NCBI RefSeq assembly: GCF_905163445.1 | Contig: NC_053193.1 | Span: 1,612,001-1,676,000, forward strand | Reading direction: 5' to 3' | From: Pararge aegeria | Taxonomy: Eukaryota > Arthropoda > Insecta > Lepidoptera > Nymphalidae | Length of the DNA stretch: 64,000 nt | In this document: positions 25,005 through 36,640 of the stretch, piece by piece | How the letters are laid out: each line of letters opens with the position of its first letter | How positions within the stretch are numbered: the first letter of the stretch is position 1 | The notes under the pieces: model-generated | The model's database searches: none | What the model saw: only the letters and a program-made list of their open reading frames with translations | What the model was told of the DNA's origin: nothing | Program-made: the position numbers and the translations under genes

Positions 25005-25640
25005 CAGTCATTTGATACCAGATGATCAATTTGGTTTCAGAGAGAATTATTCAACTAATGACCAAACACATACAATTATCAGTACCATAGAAAAAACTAT
25101 TTAAAAGTATTATTATTAAAATCAGGAAAGTGCTCCACAAAACATTCACAGATATTGAGTAAGCATACACTACACATAGAGCATTTAATTTAATACGATG
25201 CCTACTCTAAACTTGAATTTATAAACATACAAGCTGGAGTCCTGCAAGGTAGTGTTATAGGCCCAGTATTAAAGCTAACATCAAGAAGAAAAAAAGAACT
25301 TGATTTTCTAAAATACAAAAAAGATGGCTCAATTTATGGCTAAACAGGCAGACATTCCTCATTGTGAGTACATAACAAAAGCTTTTTTAACCTTGGTATT
25401 ATGTATTATATATATTACCAAAAGAGTAACATCCAAATCATACAAGGGTTTAAAAACAAATAATTTAGAATAGCTAGGCTTGAAAATTTAATACGTCAAA
25501 AAAGCGGAACTGAAGCTGAAACCAGAGCTGGTGCCCACGAACATCGGAAGGAAGGACAAACAAACAAACGAACTAACAAACAATATTGCATTTGTAATAT
25601 TGGTAATGATTTTAGAAGTTTCGAGGAGTTTAGGAAACTT
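25005..25640 (+). mobile_element. Degenerate jockey-type LINE fragment
   Basis: Translations give IPDDQFGFRENYSTNDQTH at 25015-25075 and GVLQGSVIGPVL near 25235, which are reverse-transcriptase motifs (QFGFR and the G-QGS--GP box). Frames are broken by stops and shifts. Ends in an A-rich region with CAAACAAACGAAC. Confidence 0.75.
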
Positions 25641-25805
25641 AATTGCTAATTAGCTACACTCTAATAGTATTAAATTGTATACTGTGTGGTTACTCAAAAA
25701 TTACCCTATTGGTAATTTGTACTAACAAAAATAAAAATCTGATTGGTACGGACACAATTGGATGAAAACAAATTACTTCCTGGCTACTCAACGGTAAACG
25801 TCAAC

Positions 25806-26003
25806 ACTTCAACGTGTTTCTGTATGCGGTACATTTGTTGTAGGGTTGATAAAAATATGAAATGCCCCAAAATCAGCAAGCAATGGATGTGTGGGAATTG
25901 TATAGACTGAGATACCATTGGGTTCTGGGTAGAAGTTTGAGTATGGAACGGTGTTATCACTCACCGGCGGGGCTCCCATAGGAAATAGAGTCTGTAGGTA
26001 CAT
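25806..26003 (-). other. Unassigned open segment
   Basis: A 64-codon frame with a proline- and tyrosine-rich, protein-like composition (FPMGAPPVSDNTVPYSNFYP, THPLLADFGAFHIF). I do not recognise a family, and no partner exons are evident. It may be a fragment of a host gene or of a transposon. Confidence 0.3.
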
Positions 26004-26074
26004 GCATACCTACTTTATATCAACATACAAGTAGCTAGGTACCCGTGAGATAAGTTTAAACTATTGGTTATTTT

Positions 26075-26112
26075 TAACCCCGACGAAAAAATAACGGTTG
26101 TTACTAGTTTGA

Positions 26113-26149
<37 letters not shown>

Positions 26150-26300
26150 ATGAGCGTATATGCTGTGGCATCACATTGACCGATTTTAATTGAAATTCAG
26201 GTGAACTAATCGGGAGTGCTTTTAGCTGTTTGAAATCAGTCTAAGATGGCTGCCGCCACAAAATGGCAGATTACATATTTTTTGACAGAAATCCCACCTG
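26075..26300 (+). repeat. Family J repeat with GT microsatellite
   Basis: ACTAGTTTGACGTGTCTGTG, a (GT)n run at about 26117-26148, then GACCGATTTTAATTG, ATCGGGAGTGCTTTTAGCTG and AAGATGGCTGCCGCC. The same layout recurs at 37915-38150. Confidence 0.65.
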
Positions 26301-26309
26301 ATTGTAGAA

Positions 26310-26520
26310 GTCAAAGTCAAAGTAAAAAAAAACTTTATTAAAGTATGCCCATTAGGTAGCACTTTTGATGTAACCTTTGTCGTACATTACATGGGGATTA
26401 CATATTCGTAAACTTAAAACTAAAATGCTACGAGGGTTCCAAACGCGTCCTGGTCTAAGATAAAGCCCACAACAAACTTAGCCGGGTGTTTTTTTTTGTT
26501 GTTACCATCTCACACTGTCA
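26310..26520 (-). mobile_element. LINE 3'-end remnant
   Basis: AGTCAAAGTCAAAGT lead, AGCACTTTTGATGTAAC, CTACGAGGGTTCCAAACGCG, CCCACAACAAACTTAGCCGG. Confidence 0.65.
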
Positions 26521-26619
26521 TATAAAATTATTAGAAAGAACAAACTGGTTAGAGCAATCATTCACACCCAAGCTTTTTTAATCGATTACGTAGTCCTTTA
26601 TAGTATAATAAATACTAAA

Positions 26620-26870
26620 ATAAATGTTTATCCTGTTAGAGGTGTGACAGTTATATTAAACCAATGGGTCTAATATAACTGTATACACGGCATGTACCGG
26701 AACTAAACCGTTTGTCTTCGTCGATAAGGTGGCCAACCCAAAGCCGAAGTTCTACCAGGTCAGAGAAAATTCGGACATTATAAATTTCCAAAAAGCCCCC
26801 TCCGGAGATCAAACCCAGGACCTCCCACAAGACTACAGCGCTCACCACTGCACCAGAGAGGTCTTTTATA
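26620..26870 (+). mobile_element. Family D repeat with tRNA-like end
   Basis: Body (CCAATGGGTCTAATATAACTG, CATGTACCGGAACTAAACCG, AGACCAGG-like) followed by GGAGATCAAACCCAGGACCTC and GCTCACCACTGCACCAGAGA, a tRNA-like minus-strand block. Confidence 0.6.
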
Positions 26871-27114
26871 ATTTTTGACTTATGTAACTAAAGTCCTAGG
26901 TGTAACAAGAACCAACCGTTTAAGAGAGGCATCAGTTAGTGCGATACAGCACTTTATATTTATAAGTCTTTCCTGTGAACTCTCTGTATTATCTTAACCT
27001 TCTCTCCGTTTTCTCTATGATCGTAAACGGTGCACATAAAGTGCAAGAATACCTTTATGAAACACTTATGAAGCTAAGTAAATACTAAACAGACTTTACA
27101 CTCGGTTCTATAAA

Positions 27115-27480
27115 GTAATGTTAAAATAATACTTTAAACCTTGTAGAAGAAGCCTTTTGTGACGTCCTCGGAAGTACTTCCACCATGATTGGATAGAAGC
27201 AGGCGTCACTTTGCGAAAATACATGATATATTATGAAAATTAAGCTTAATTTGCTATAATTTGCGAAAAGCAGGAGAATCGGTATGGTGTAATTTATAAT
27301 TTCTTCATTCTTATACTCCACACCAAACAAATCTTAGGCAATGTACCCTCTACGCACGTTTCGCTACGAAACCAATGAATAATTGTTAAGATCATTAACA
27401 AGTATTCATTGTGAAGTCAACATCTCGTGAGGATGCTCTGGTTTCGTGCCGGTCATCAGTGATCGGAAAGCAAACTACTC
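27115..27480. mobile_element. Foldback-type repeat
   Basis: ATATATTATGAAAATTAAGC, GCTATAATTTGCGAAAAGCAG, GTGTAATTTATAATTTCTTC, TACTCCACACCAAACA, AATGTACCCTCTACGCACG and CGTGAGGATGCTCTGG. Same series as 35120-35420 and 36890-37260, where both arms are present. Confidence 0.65.
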
Positions 27481-27609
27481 ACTTAAGTCGTAATAAGTGC
27501 CCGTGAATAACGATTCAAACGAAATATTGATTGCCTAGCGCGCTCGACTAACAGATGTTGATGCTTCTACTACCACGGTGACTGAAGCTCCCATAAATAT
27601 TTTATGCTC

Positions 27610-27908
27610 GCATATCTTCGTCGGAAGCGGTGATAGTCCAGTGAGCAGGACTTCAACTTTTCTTTTAAGTAACTTTTTTAAGTAATCTGCGTTTTAAGCA
27701 ATTAAAGTATCACTTGCTTGAACGGTGAAGAAAACACCGTGAGGAAACATACATGTCTGAGAGTTCTCCATAATGTTCTCAAAGGTCTGTGGATTCCTAA
27801 AATCCGCACTGGGCCAGCGAGGCGGGTGGCGGACTATAGCCTTAACCCCGTCTTATTGTGGAAGGAGACCCGTGCCCTGTAATGGGTTGATATGATGATG
27901 ATGATCTT
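27610..27908 (+). mobile_element. Family A SINE, full length
   Basis: Head AGCGGTGATAGTCCAGTGAG, then CACTTGCTTGAACGGTGAAG, CATGTCTGAGAGTTCTCCAT, AATGTTCTCAAAGGTCTGTG, CCGCACTGGGCCAGCGAGG and GATATGATGATGATGATC. Best template for recognising the other copies. Confidence 0.9.
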
Positions 27909-28689
27909 TCTCGATTATAAAGTTCGCTTCGTTACTATCTACACAGAAACTTAACAGTTTGTTTGTATGTCTGAAACTGTCAATCCAAAATTTAAAAAAT
28001 CTGCTCAGCTATGTTGAGGAAAGTTGTACGTAGCAATATGCTGCGATCCATAATTGACGCGGGTGCAAACCGCGGGTGAATAAATAAAATAGTTCTGCCG
28101 ATATGGGGGTTGATGTGCGATCAGCATAAGCTAAGTTATCCACAAAAACTAGTAAATAACAAAATCAGCTGCTATCATGTCACTAGTCCATATATAATTT
28201 TGATTTATGTTACTCCCCTCGCCCTCGCCGCGTCACCCCGGGGGTAGGGTTGGAAAAAATTGTTTTCTGGAGGAGATAAATATGTCTCGTGTCGACTGAA
28301 GCCGGGGAGACATCGATCATAATATGATTACAAGTCATCCATGGCGCGGTGACCACGGACTTGGGATGTGTCGGATAGTCTTAAAACAGTCAGAAAATTG
28401 TGTGTGTCCGTGAGTAATCAGGACTTTGTGATGTGCAGTTTTACATAGTTACATAGATTTTCAGAGAGAAAATAGGATGTAAAGTAAAAAATTATAGTAC
28501 TTATATTGGGCCTACTGATAATAAATGAATATTGAATTTTGAATTATTTTGAATTTTATATTACCATAGTGATCATTAAAAGCCTTTAACATTCCACTGG
28601 TGGACTAACGGCCTCTCCGAACGAAAGGGTTTGCCTTTTATCACCACGCTGTCCGTTCTACTTTTTATTAGTTTGCAATAACTAAAATG

Positions 28690-29015
28690 TTTTACTGACT
28701 GCCTCTTTGGTTTAGTGGTTAGAATGTTTAACTACGCATCACGAGGTCCTAGGTTTAAATGTCGGATCTGGCAAAAAATTTTTACAGGTGTTTAGTTTTC
28801 CTGTTAAAGAATATTAAGTACCAGGCGGGTGTGATTAGCGTTGTCAACCCCTGTGCCTCGGAGGGCACGTTGAACCGTCGTCTCGTTTAAGCCCACCAAC
28901 CCACATTGAAACAGCGTGGTGTGTCTATACTCTATAACCGTGTTCCTATGATAGAGGAGATCTATGCCCAGCTGTGGGACGTTAATAGGCTGCGGATGCT
29001 GATTACCAAAATGTA
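28690..29015 (+). mobile_element. Family E tRNA-headed SINE
   Basis: Head TTTGGTTTAGTGGTTAGAATG with GAGGTCCTAGGTTTAAATGTC, body ACCCACATTGAAACAGCGTG, end GCCCAGCTGTGGGACGTTAA and GGCTGCGGATGCTGA. Confidence 0.7.
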
Positions 29016-29309
29016 CGTCAATTGAACAGGGTAGTTTGTTGAGAAGGTAATTTAAAGGGTCGGTAGTTTAAGATTTGTAGCAAAAATATGCCTTTTATTA
29101 GTGATCGATGGTTTTATATAAGTCTTATAGCGACTGTAACGCCATTTTATTATCCAAAGGTCCATATTACAATTGGTACAATTGGTACAATGAGACGTTT
29201 GAAACAAGGGATGGCACATTGCTATTTTTAAAAAACTTAACTTAATTTTTTTTAGTATTTTACCTCCACTTGAAGGAATTATAAATATGATAAATTTAAA
29301 ATGCATATA

Positions 29310-29398
29310 AAAAATTTCGGAAATGACAGGATTTGAACCTGCTACGCTCTGGCAATCGCGGCTTGAGCTCTTTAACCAGCTACCTGTCCGTCTATTTT
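29310..29398 (-). mobile_element. tRNA-like SINE head
   Basis: In reverse GACAGGTAGCTGGTTAAAGAG then AGCAGGTTCAAATCCTGTCA: an A-box- and B-box-like pair with imperfect arms. It does not fold as a clean tRNA, so it is taken as a SINE head. Confidence 0.45.
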
Positions 29399-29477
29399 CC
29401 AATATCCAATTCCAAGTTAGGGAAACTTAAAGTTTAGCGATAAGACCGCCTTTTGGTACAGAACTAGATTGAAGTTT

Positions 29478-29755
29478 TTATGTCATAATCAGCGAGTTGC
29501 TAAGCTGAAGTGGAAATGGGCGTAGAACATAGCTCGGAGAACCGATGGACGTTGGGGTTCCAAGGTGTTGGAATGGCGACCCCGCACAGGTAAACGCAGT
29601 GTTGGTCGGCCCCCAACGAGGTGGACAGACGACATCAAACGAGTCTCTGGGAGCCGCTGGAAACAAGCGGCTCAGGACCGTGGATTTTGGAACTCTCTAC
29701 ATAAGACCTATGTCCAGCAGTGGACTTCAATTGGTTGAAGTGATGATGTCATAAT
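29478..29755 (+). mobile_element. RTE LINE 3' end
   Basis: GAGTTGCTAAGCTGAAGTGG, GATGGACGTTGGGGTTCCAA, CGAGGTGGACAGACGACATC, AGCAGTGGACTTCAATTGGTTG and GATGATG tail; matches the end of 17633-16770. Confidence 0.9.
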
Positions 29756-30094
29756 TGTAAATTTCTGTGGTGCAAAATAAAGTACGTACATACATACCTA
29801 CACTCTGTTTTATACTATGGTGCCATGCGGTTGGTTTAGGCCTTGGTAATTTTAGTAGTAGCAGTGGCTTTTGTGACAGAGCTCGTCCGGTGAAGTACCA
29901 GGTTTATTTCTGCCGCTAAGCAGCACTTTTGCAATGCTGTTTTCCAGTCAGGAAGGCAAGGGTCCCGGTGTAATTACAGGCGCATGAGGCTTAACAACTA
30001 CGCCTCCAGGATGATGGTAACCAGGTGGCGAGTTGGAGGACGTGTTCCTTGCTTGACCTGAAAAGTGCTTCTCTGTTTAAAGGCATTTGCTTGG

Positions 30095-30370
30095 TCCGTC
30101 AATCATCATCATATGAACCCATTACAGTAGTCCACCACACTGGCCCAGTGCGGATTGGTGGACTTCATACTCGTACGTCTCTGAGATCGTTTTGGAGAAC
30201 TCTCAGGCATGCAGGTTTCCTCACGATGTTTTCCTTCACCGTTGAAGCAAGTGGTATTTTAATTGATTAAAACGCACATAACTTAGATAAGTGAGAGGTG
30301 CGTGCTGGGATTCGAACTCGCCGCCCCGAAAGTGAAGTCGAATTCCTGCCCACTGGGCTATCACCGTCAA
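30095..30370 (-). mobile_element. Family A SINE
   Basis: Reverse of the 27610 copy: ATCATCATATGAACCCATTA, CACTGGCCCAGTGCGGATTG, CATGCAGGTTTCCTCACGAT, CTGGGATTCGAACTCG, GGGCTATCACCGT. Confidence 0.88.
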
Positions 30371-30834
30371 TCATAAATATAATAAAAAAACCTATTTTGT
30401 CTGGAATAGTCATTATAATTACGACTAGCTATGTCACAGTACTCATCACAAAATCTGTCTGCGACGGGAGGAAAATATAGGGTAAGTCAATGTTGATAAG
30501 GAAAAACATTGTGAGTCAGAATGACGTGGAATAGAAGCTGTTTACGCGATCAGATACGATGACGTTATTGATGAATCCCTCATTGCTGGCGTTTTGCTTG
30601 TTAAATAGAGATTTGTCAAGCGTATACCGTATACATTTCCAGATATTACTCCAGAAGTCTCCCAATATTCGATATGTCAAATTAGCGAGATATGATATAA
30701 TAAGAATTTCCGATAAATATATTTGTTACGTAAGATTTATTGCTTAAATTATATTGTATCTTTTCGATACTGAGTGAATATTCAGACGATCGCTCTAACT
30801 AGGTATTTTATTTGTAATCCCATATTTTGCACCG

Positions 30835-30960
30835 CCCACCACGCTTGCCAAGTGATTGGTGGACTTTACAGATACATGAAACATTAGGGAACTGTCGGGC
30901 ATGCAGGTTACCTCACGATCTTTACTTTACCTTTAAAGCAATTTTTTTTTTTAATTAAAC
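30835..30960 (-). mobile_element. Family A SINE fragment
   Basis: ACCACGCTTGCCAAGTGATTG and CATGCAGGTTACCTCACGATC. Head and tail missing. Confidence 0.65.
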
Positions 30961-31189
30961 GACAATTATGCCTGTTGGAAAACAATAATGAGGTCAATAA
31001 CAACAATAAGTTGGAGCACGCAAAATGGCATAAATATATTTCAATGCTTAGATTAAAAACGCCCTTATTTCAGTGATGTATGCCAGATCGAACTCGAAAT
31101 TTACTATTGCTAAATAGTAAGCAATACTTAAGAAGAAATGTGCGTTTTCAAGGCAATTTTGAAAAGGGTCTACTTTGCTAATAATATAA

Positions 31190-31485
31190 CCCATTACCGG
31201 CCCACTACAGGGCACAGGTCTCCTACCATAATAAGGAGAGGTTAAGGCCGCAATCCACCACGCTCGCCCATTGCAAATGGGTAGACTCCACACACCTTTG
31301 AGAACAGTATGGAGAACTCTCAGGCACTCAGAATTCGTCACGATGATTTCCTTCACCGTTGAAGCAAGTGATATATTAATTTCGCTTAAACGTTTACTAA
31401 GAAAAGTCAGAGGTGCGTGCTGGGTTTCTAATTCGGCATCCCAAAAATGAGGTCGAAGTTCTACACACTAGGCTATCACCGCTTC
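31190..31485 (-). mobile_element. Family A SINE, near full length
   Basis: CCCATTACCGGCCCACTACAG through TCCTTCACCGTTGAAGCAAG to CACACTAGGCTATCACCGCTT. Confidence 0.88.
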
Positions 31486-31519
31486 TATTATATATATATC
31501 AATTTATTAATTAATCATT

Positions 31520-31640
31520 ACAGTATGAACAGTGCGTGTTGCCTTACGGATCGGAAACGTAGTCGTTAACTATAGGCCCCATAAGAAGGCTCAGAGTCAC
31601 ACAGCCAGTGAAGGAAAGAGCTATGTTAGGAGTATCTCTA
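31520..31640 (+). mobile_element. RTE LINE internal fragment
   Basis: AGTATGAACAGTGCGTGTTGC and CCCCATAAGAAGGCTCAGAGT correspond to EQCVLPV and LIRRLRV of the RTE ORF. Joined directly to a Helitron-like segment. Confidence 0.75.
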
Positions 31641-32085
31641 CGTTATAATTTGTCGGAGTTATGGTGTAAAATCTTTAAACACTTTTATTTTTCTCCCAAA
31701 GGAACCGAGCTTAATGTCGGGATAAAAAGTATTCTATATTACTTCTAACACTTCCAAAAATATGTGTACAAAGTTTCATGATGATCGGTTAAGCAGTTTT
31801 TGCTTGAAAGCGTAACAAACAAACTTACATTGACTTTTATAATATTAAGTAGTGATAGGGATAGGGATATACCTTGATGTAATTTGAAATGATCTATGTA
31901 CCAAAATTGAACTAAATGAAATCTAAAACGTCTCCGAAACGGAGCATAGTGCCTGAGATACTGGCAGCATTGCCACTTAGCGAACTAAATCTGGGAACTA
32001 AATCTAAGCCTAGTTAGGGAGAACTAAGGGTCCCCACAGGATTTAAGCAAAAACCTGGAAAAAGTCGCGGGCAACAGCTAGCTAA
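31640..32085. mobile_element. Helitron-like repeat pieces
   Basis: 31640-31880 reads on the minus strand like 7060-7270 (GTCGGAGTTATGGTGTAAAA, AGCTTAATGTCGGGATAAAA, GTAACAAACAAACTTACATT, then a GGGATA run). 32060-32085 ends GTCGCGGGCAACAGCTAGCT on the plus strand. Confidence 0.55.
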
Positions 32086-32217
32086 AAATAAGTCCGCCTT
32101 GTAATTTTTACATAACCTTCGGTTTGGTAAGCTTCTTTTGCCCGTAAATTTTGCCCTTCGTCCTTACATTATTATTACTGGTAATAAGAACAGGTTGGTT
32201 TCCGAACGGTATTTATT

Positions 32218-32345
32218 TTAAATAACTCGGTGTTTTCGATCGTAATACTTCGTGTCGCTACGTACCAAGCACCCATAAAGAGTAAAGAGACCTGAGAACA
32301 GATACGATGAAAAAGTAACCGCCAAACGCGGGGTCTTTATACAAT
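32218..32345 (+). repeat. Family H repeat, copy 1
   Basis: TCGTGTCGCTACGTACCAAG and CATAAAGAGTAAAGAGACC resemble the blocks at 33225-33330 and 33970-34080 (GTCGCAAAGTACCAGGCT). Non-coding. Confidence 0.4.
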
Positions 32346-32582
32346 CAAAAATTCTATTGTGCTTTCGAGTACAGGTATTGTTATAAGTTTTTTTTGTTAT
32401 AATATTAATTGACAGATCAAGCTCATGGCTCACCTGATGTTAAGTGTAAAACCATCGCCTAAACAGCGCCCCCTGTAGTAAAATTACTTTAGTCATTGTA
32501 GATTATTTTGGACGATAAAAAAAAGTGGAAGAGGTCTTCAATCCGTTTATACCTTATTAAAATTTTTAATAGCCCAAAAAAA

Positions 32583-32638
32583 ATAAAATCAATTTCTATT
32601 TATAAAAACACTTTTTTCTAAATAGAAATTGATTTTAT
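32583..32638. repeat. Perfect 20-bp inverted repeat
   Basis: Arms 32583-32602 and 32619-32638 are exact reverse complements around a 16-base loop rich in T and A. Confidence 0.95.
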
Positions 32639-32639
32639 A

Positions 32640-32872
32640 AATATTTAATTGATTCTAACTTTTCTAAGTTACGTGCGTTTTAAGTAATTAAATATCACTT
32701 GCTTCAACGGTAGAGGAAAACATCGAGAGGATACCTGCAAGCCTGAGAGTTCTCCATAATGTTCTCAAAGGTGCGTGGAGTCCACCAATCCGCACTGGGC
32801 CGGCGTAGTCGTCCACGGCCTTAACCCTTGCCCTGCAGCGGTAATGGGTGGATTTGATGATGATGTTGATGT
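32640..32872 (+). mobile_element. Family A SINE, head missing
   Basis: AACTTTTCTAAGTTACGTGCG, TTCAACGGTAGAGGAAAACA, GAGAGTTCTCCATAATGTTC, GGAGTCCACCAATCCGCACT and a GATGATGATGTTG tail. Confidence 0.85.
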
Positions 32873-33224
32873 TGGCTTGTGTTTTATAATATTTTAATTA
32901 TATAATTATACAATTGATTACTCTTAACGAGTTCTTAGTATACTGGAGGGGAATTGCACTGTTTTATTCTGGCTACTAGCTTAGACAGCGATAACTTTAA
33001 ATTTAAGGATATAGCAACATGCTTAGTAATTAAGAAAATCACAGATGTCTTGTAAATTGATGCCCAGAGTGAAAAACAGTTTTTTTAAATCTCCAAAAAG
33101 TAGCCCCCAATAATATTCCAATCTCAAACCCTCATTATAATTACAACGGATAGTACAATTTCTAAAACAAAACCAAACCAATCATTTTTTTAGTAGGTGT
33201 GGTTCGGTGAACGATTGATTGTTC

Positions 33225-34080
33225 GGTTGTGACACGTAATACTGTGCGTCGCAAAGTACCAGGCTGCCATAACGCATAAAGAGGTTCTTACATCAGTATA
33301 AGTTACTTTTACGGCGAATACAGCGCCTTTGCACACAAAAGTAAATGTTTAGGTGTGAATTTCGATCAACAGCTGTTTTATAATAAATATCTATAGTAAC
33401 ATCTAATAGGAATGTTTTTTTAAAAATAAGAATTGGCTATTTTAATAACTATAGATAAGATTATCATGTTTGGGAAAAATATAAGTTCAAATTCAAAAAT
33501 CATTTATTTTAAGTAGGCCAAATATTCTTAGCACTTTTGACTGTTTCTAGTGGTTCTACCACTATTTAGTGTAGGTTATATTATTATAAACTGTCTGACT
33601 ATTCTATTTATTCATCTACAAGTAGGTAAGTGATGATGCACTTTAAGATGGTAAAAGGCTAACCTGTGAGGGGTATGGCAGTTATATAAAACAATCCCCT
33701 AATCGGTTTCTACGTGACATCGTACAGGAACGCTAGATCGCTTGGCGGCACGTCTTTGTCGGTATAGTGGTAACTAGACACGGCCGAAGCGTTCCACCAA
33801 ACAAAAACTGTGACGCCCATAACCTGTGTTTGACGTGCACCATACTTAAAGCTTTAAGTTTTGGGCCATTTACAATAAAAACTATAAAGGCATGGGCCCA
33901 CAACATCTGCTTAAAGAATGACATAATAATTATATAATAATAATAGCAGAAACCTGGCCATGTTTTGAACACGCGGACTTTGTCACGTAATTCTGCGCAT
34001 CGCAAAGTACCAGGCTACCAAAGCATATGAAGAGATTCAAGAACTGACACAGTAAAGGCGAAGCGACTTTCTAAAAGCAC
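33225..34080 (+). repeat. Family H copies 2 and 3 around a family D fragment
   Basis: 33225-33330 and 33970-34080 share CGTAATACTGTGCGTCGCAAAGTACC and a CATAAAGAGGTT-like continuation. Between them 33600-33800 is family D (CTACGTGACATCGTACAGGAA, GATCGCTTGGCGGCACGTCT). Confidence 0.5.
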
Positions 34081-34469
34081 AATGGTAGACATTCGCACTT
34101 CATGTTTTTAACTTTTGTATAGTTTGTTGTGATAAACATAGTCAATAATTTACAGAACTAATAATTTCCACGATCTTACTTTAGGGTTCAGATTTTAAGT
34201 ACAACAAATAGGGTAGGTAAAGACCGCCACTGATCGGTGTAGGAATATCTTTATTTCTGCGCAAAGAGGTCTCATGTATTATCACCTGTTTAACAACTCA
34301 TTAAGAGCATTATAAAAATGAAAATGAACAAAAAAAAATCGGAGGTGCGTAAAAATACCCAGTTATGTAAAGTAACTATGCATTAAAAACTCTCGTAACT
34401 GAAGCTATAAGTTGACGAATTTACTTCTTACATCATCAAAAGTTCGCTTTAAATAAATTAAAAAACAGT

Positions 34470-34675
34470 ACGGGTCTCCTCCCACAATGAAAATGGGTTA
34501 AGTCCACCACGCTGGCCCAGTATTGTTTGGTGGACTTGTAGAATATTATGGAGAGCTCTCAGGTATGCAGGTTTCAGAAAGCAAGTGATATTTTGATTGC
34601 TTAAAAGTGCGTGCGTAATTCGAACTCGCCCGCTCAAAAGTGAAGTCGAAATCCTTACCACTCACAAGTTAATAA
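34470..34675 (-). mobile_element. Family A SINE
   Basis: GGTCTCCTCCCACAATGAAAA, CCACGCTGGCCCAGTATTG, CTCTCAGGTATGCAGGTTTC and a degraded head. Internal deletions. Confidence 0.75.
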
Positions 34676-35119
34676 AAAAAAAAATCAGATTTGCGTGCCT
34701 GATCTTACTCGGTCCCTCTAAAATGGAGGCCAATACTCTAACCACTATATATCCTATTGTGTAGGTATACGCTTTAACCTGAGCGGGGAAAAACCTGAAA
34801 CTATGAAAATAGCTATCGAAGTTATCGAATTTAAACGCTAATAAAACGTAAAAGGACGTCGATGTTCGGTGTGGATGGATTTAAAAGTGCGATTTAACGG
34901 CCCCACACCTCCGAAATGCCATCGGAATTGTAATATCGAGGTGCAAAAAGGAACCGCCGTCCTGGGATAGGTATTACCCACCGCCCTAATGGCGTCTCAT
35001 TGCTATGTAAATGCCTTTACGACCGAATGAGCGGGCGGAATCGTTTATATTGATTCATCGTCTAAATATTTCTGGTTAGGAAAATAAAAATTAAAAAAGT
35101 ATTGCTATATGATAGACCA

Positions 35120-35440
35120 GTGGTTGTATATTGGATAGAAGCAGGCGCTACTTTCCGAAAATCTATGATATATTTTGAAAATTCAGCTTAATTTGCTATA
35201 GGTACTCCGCGGAAAGCAGGAGAATCTGTATGGTGTAATTTATAATTTCTTCAACCCTTATACTCCATACCAAACAGAGCTTCGGCAATGTACCCTCTAC
35301 GCAAGTCTCTCTCCGAAACCGGAGCATCCTCAGGAGATGTTTACTTTACAATGAATAATTGTTAAGAAAACAATTTTCCCCTACTTTTAGCGGAGTATAG
35401 CAAATTAAGCTTAATTTTCATATTATAAATTGCCTAAGCC
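35120..35440. mobile_element. Foldback-type repeat, both arms
   Basis: Left arm (GAAAATTCAGCTTAATTTGC, TATACTCCATACCAAACAG, GTACCCTCTACGC) faces a right arm (TAGCGGAGTATAGCAAATTAAGC) across the AATGAATAATTGTTAAG centre. Confidence 0.65.
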
Positions 35441-35745
35441 TATGACAGTCTACTGCTAAAGGTATCTCCTAACTGGATTTCACGTTTATATCACGATGAA
35501 TTTCCTTACAAGGTTACCTTGAAGCATCCGGCTCCACTTTCCGCGGCACAAGATAGCAAAATGAATGCTAAATTGTAAATCGTTTATTTTGGAAAAGAGA
35601 ACTGCAGTGTTTCTTGCCGGCTTCTTTTCGGTAAGGTCTACTTTCCAAACTAATGGTAGAGTTGCTGCAAACAGACAGACTTAACTTTTCATAACTTGTC
35701 ATAATATAATGACCCTACTAGAAATAAATCTATTTTGAGGGTTTC
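35440..35745 (+). mobile_element. CR1/jockey-like LINE 3' region, family I
   Basis: ACAAGGTTACCTTGAAGCATCC, CCGGCTTCTTTTCGGTAAGG, GGTAGAGTTGCTGCAAACAG and an AATAAATCTATTTTGAGG end. Confidence 0.6.
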
Positions 35746-36119
35746 TGCATAATTATCAAGTGCGTACGACAGCCGCGGACAAAGCGGTGGTGCCAACGAT
35801 ATTCTAATCTTCCATCGCCAAATGGCACGTTGATTACGTTTACCAAACATGGGTTTGCGAAAGCATTAACAGTACTGTCTAAGCAAGTTTAAGCTTGAGT
35901 TGAAGTTTGAAAAAAAAACCTGTGTAATCTGAAGTAGGATACAGAACTTCTGTGTAAATTCTGTACCACTCCATCCACTGCCATCGGAGGAAAGTTATAT
36001 TTGACAGCGCTTGAAGATTATTCGAACGGAATAGAATGTGATGATTTATTTTAGTTAGCCTCTACCGAATCCACGTTAAGCAACTTAGTTCGAAAGAGAT
36101 CTACTATGGAAATCTGAAT

Positions 36120-36265
36120 TAAAGTAAGAGTCAAAACTTTATTTATTCAAAGCGATTTTTTGATGATGTAAGAACTAAATTCGTCAACTTATAACTTCAG
36201 CTACGAGAGTTTTCAATCCACGCTGGTCTAAGAACAAGCCCAAAACTTACTTAACCGGGTATTTT
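36120..36265 (-). mobile_element. LINE 3'-end remnant
   Basis: AGAGTCAAAACTTTATTTATTC, GAGAGTTTTCAATCCACGCTG, AAGCCCAAAACTTACTTAACCGG. Confidence 0.55.
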
Positions 36266-36454
36266 TATGTCATTATGACAGTTTTATGGCTTTTGGTTTG
36301 GTACTCTCTTGCATCCTTGATCCAATTTGGTCTATGGAATGTATACTCTTTGCATAACAAATAAAAATCTGTTTCGATTGTTAAAAAAGTCCTATTATTT
36401 AGATGCGAATATTCCACAGCCATCAAAAAAATCCTCAAAATGCATCTATCATAT

Positions 36455-36640
36455 GCGGGCGTGACGTCACTCACGTTTAAACCGCAAAACTATCCAGAGT
36501 TTGGTCGGTTTTTCGTTTTTTCACGCCAGCTCGTTCGACCGACGCTGTCGCTGCCTAAGTTTAATTGGACTATGGTGAGAATTTATCGCGTGTTGGACTC
36601 TATTTTATTTTAGACGTTGGAATAATGTTGCACGTTATGC
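36455..36640 (+). promoter_or_regulatory. CpG-richer island with CRE-like site; possible promoter
   Basis: GCGTGACGTCACTCACG contains a perfect CRE palindrome (TGACGTCA) and is followed by CGCCAGCTCGTTCGACCGAC and AATTGGACTATGGTGAGAAT, where ATG directly precedes a donor-like GTGAGA. No downstream exon was identified, so promoter status is inference. Confidence 0.3.
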
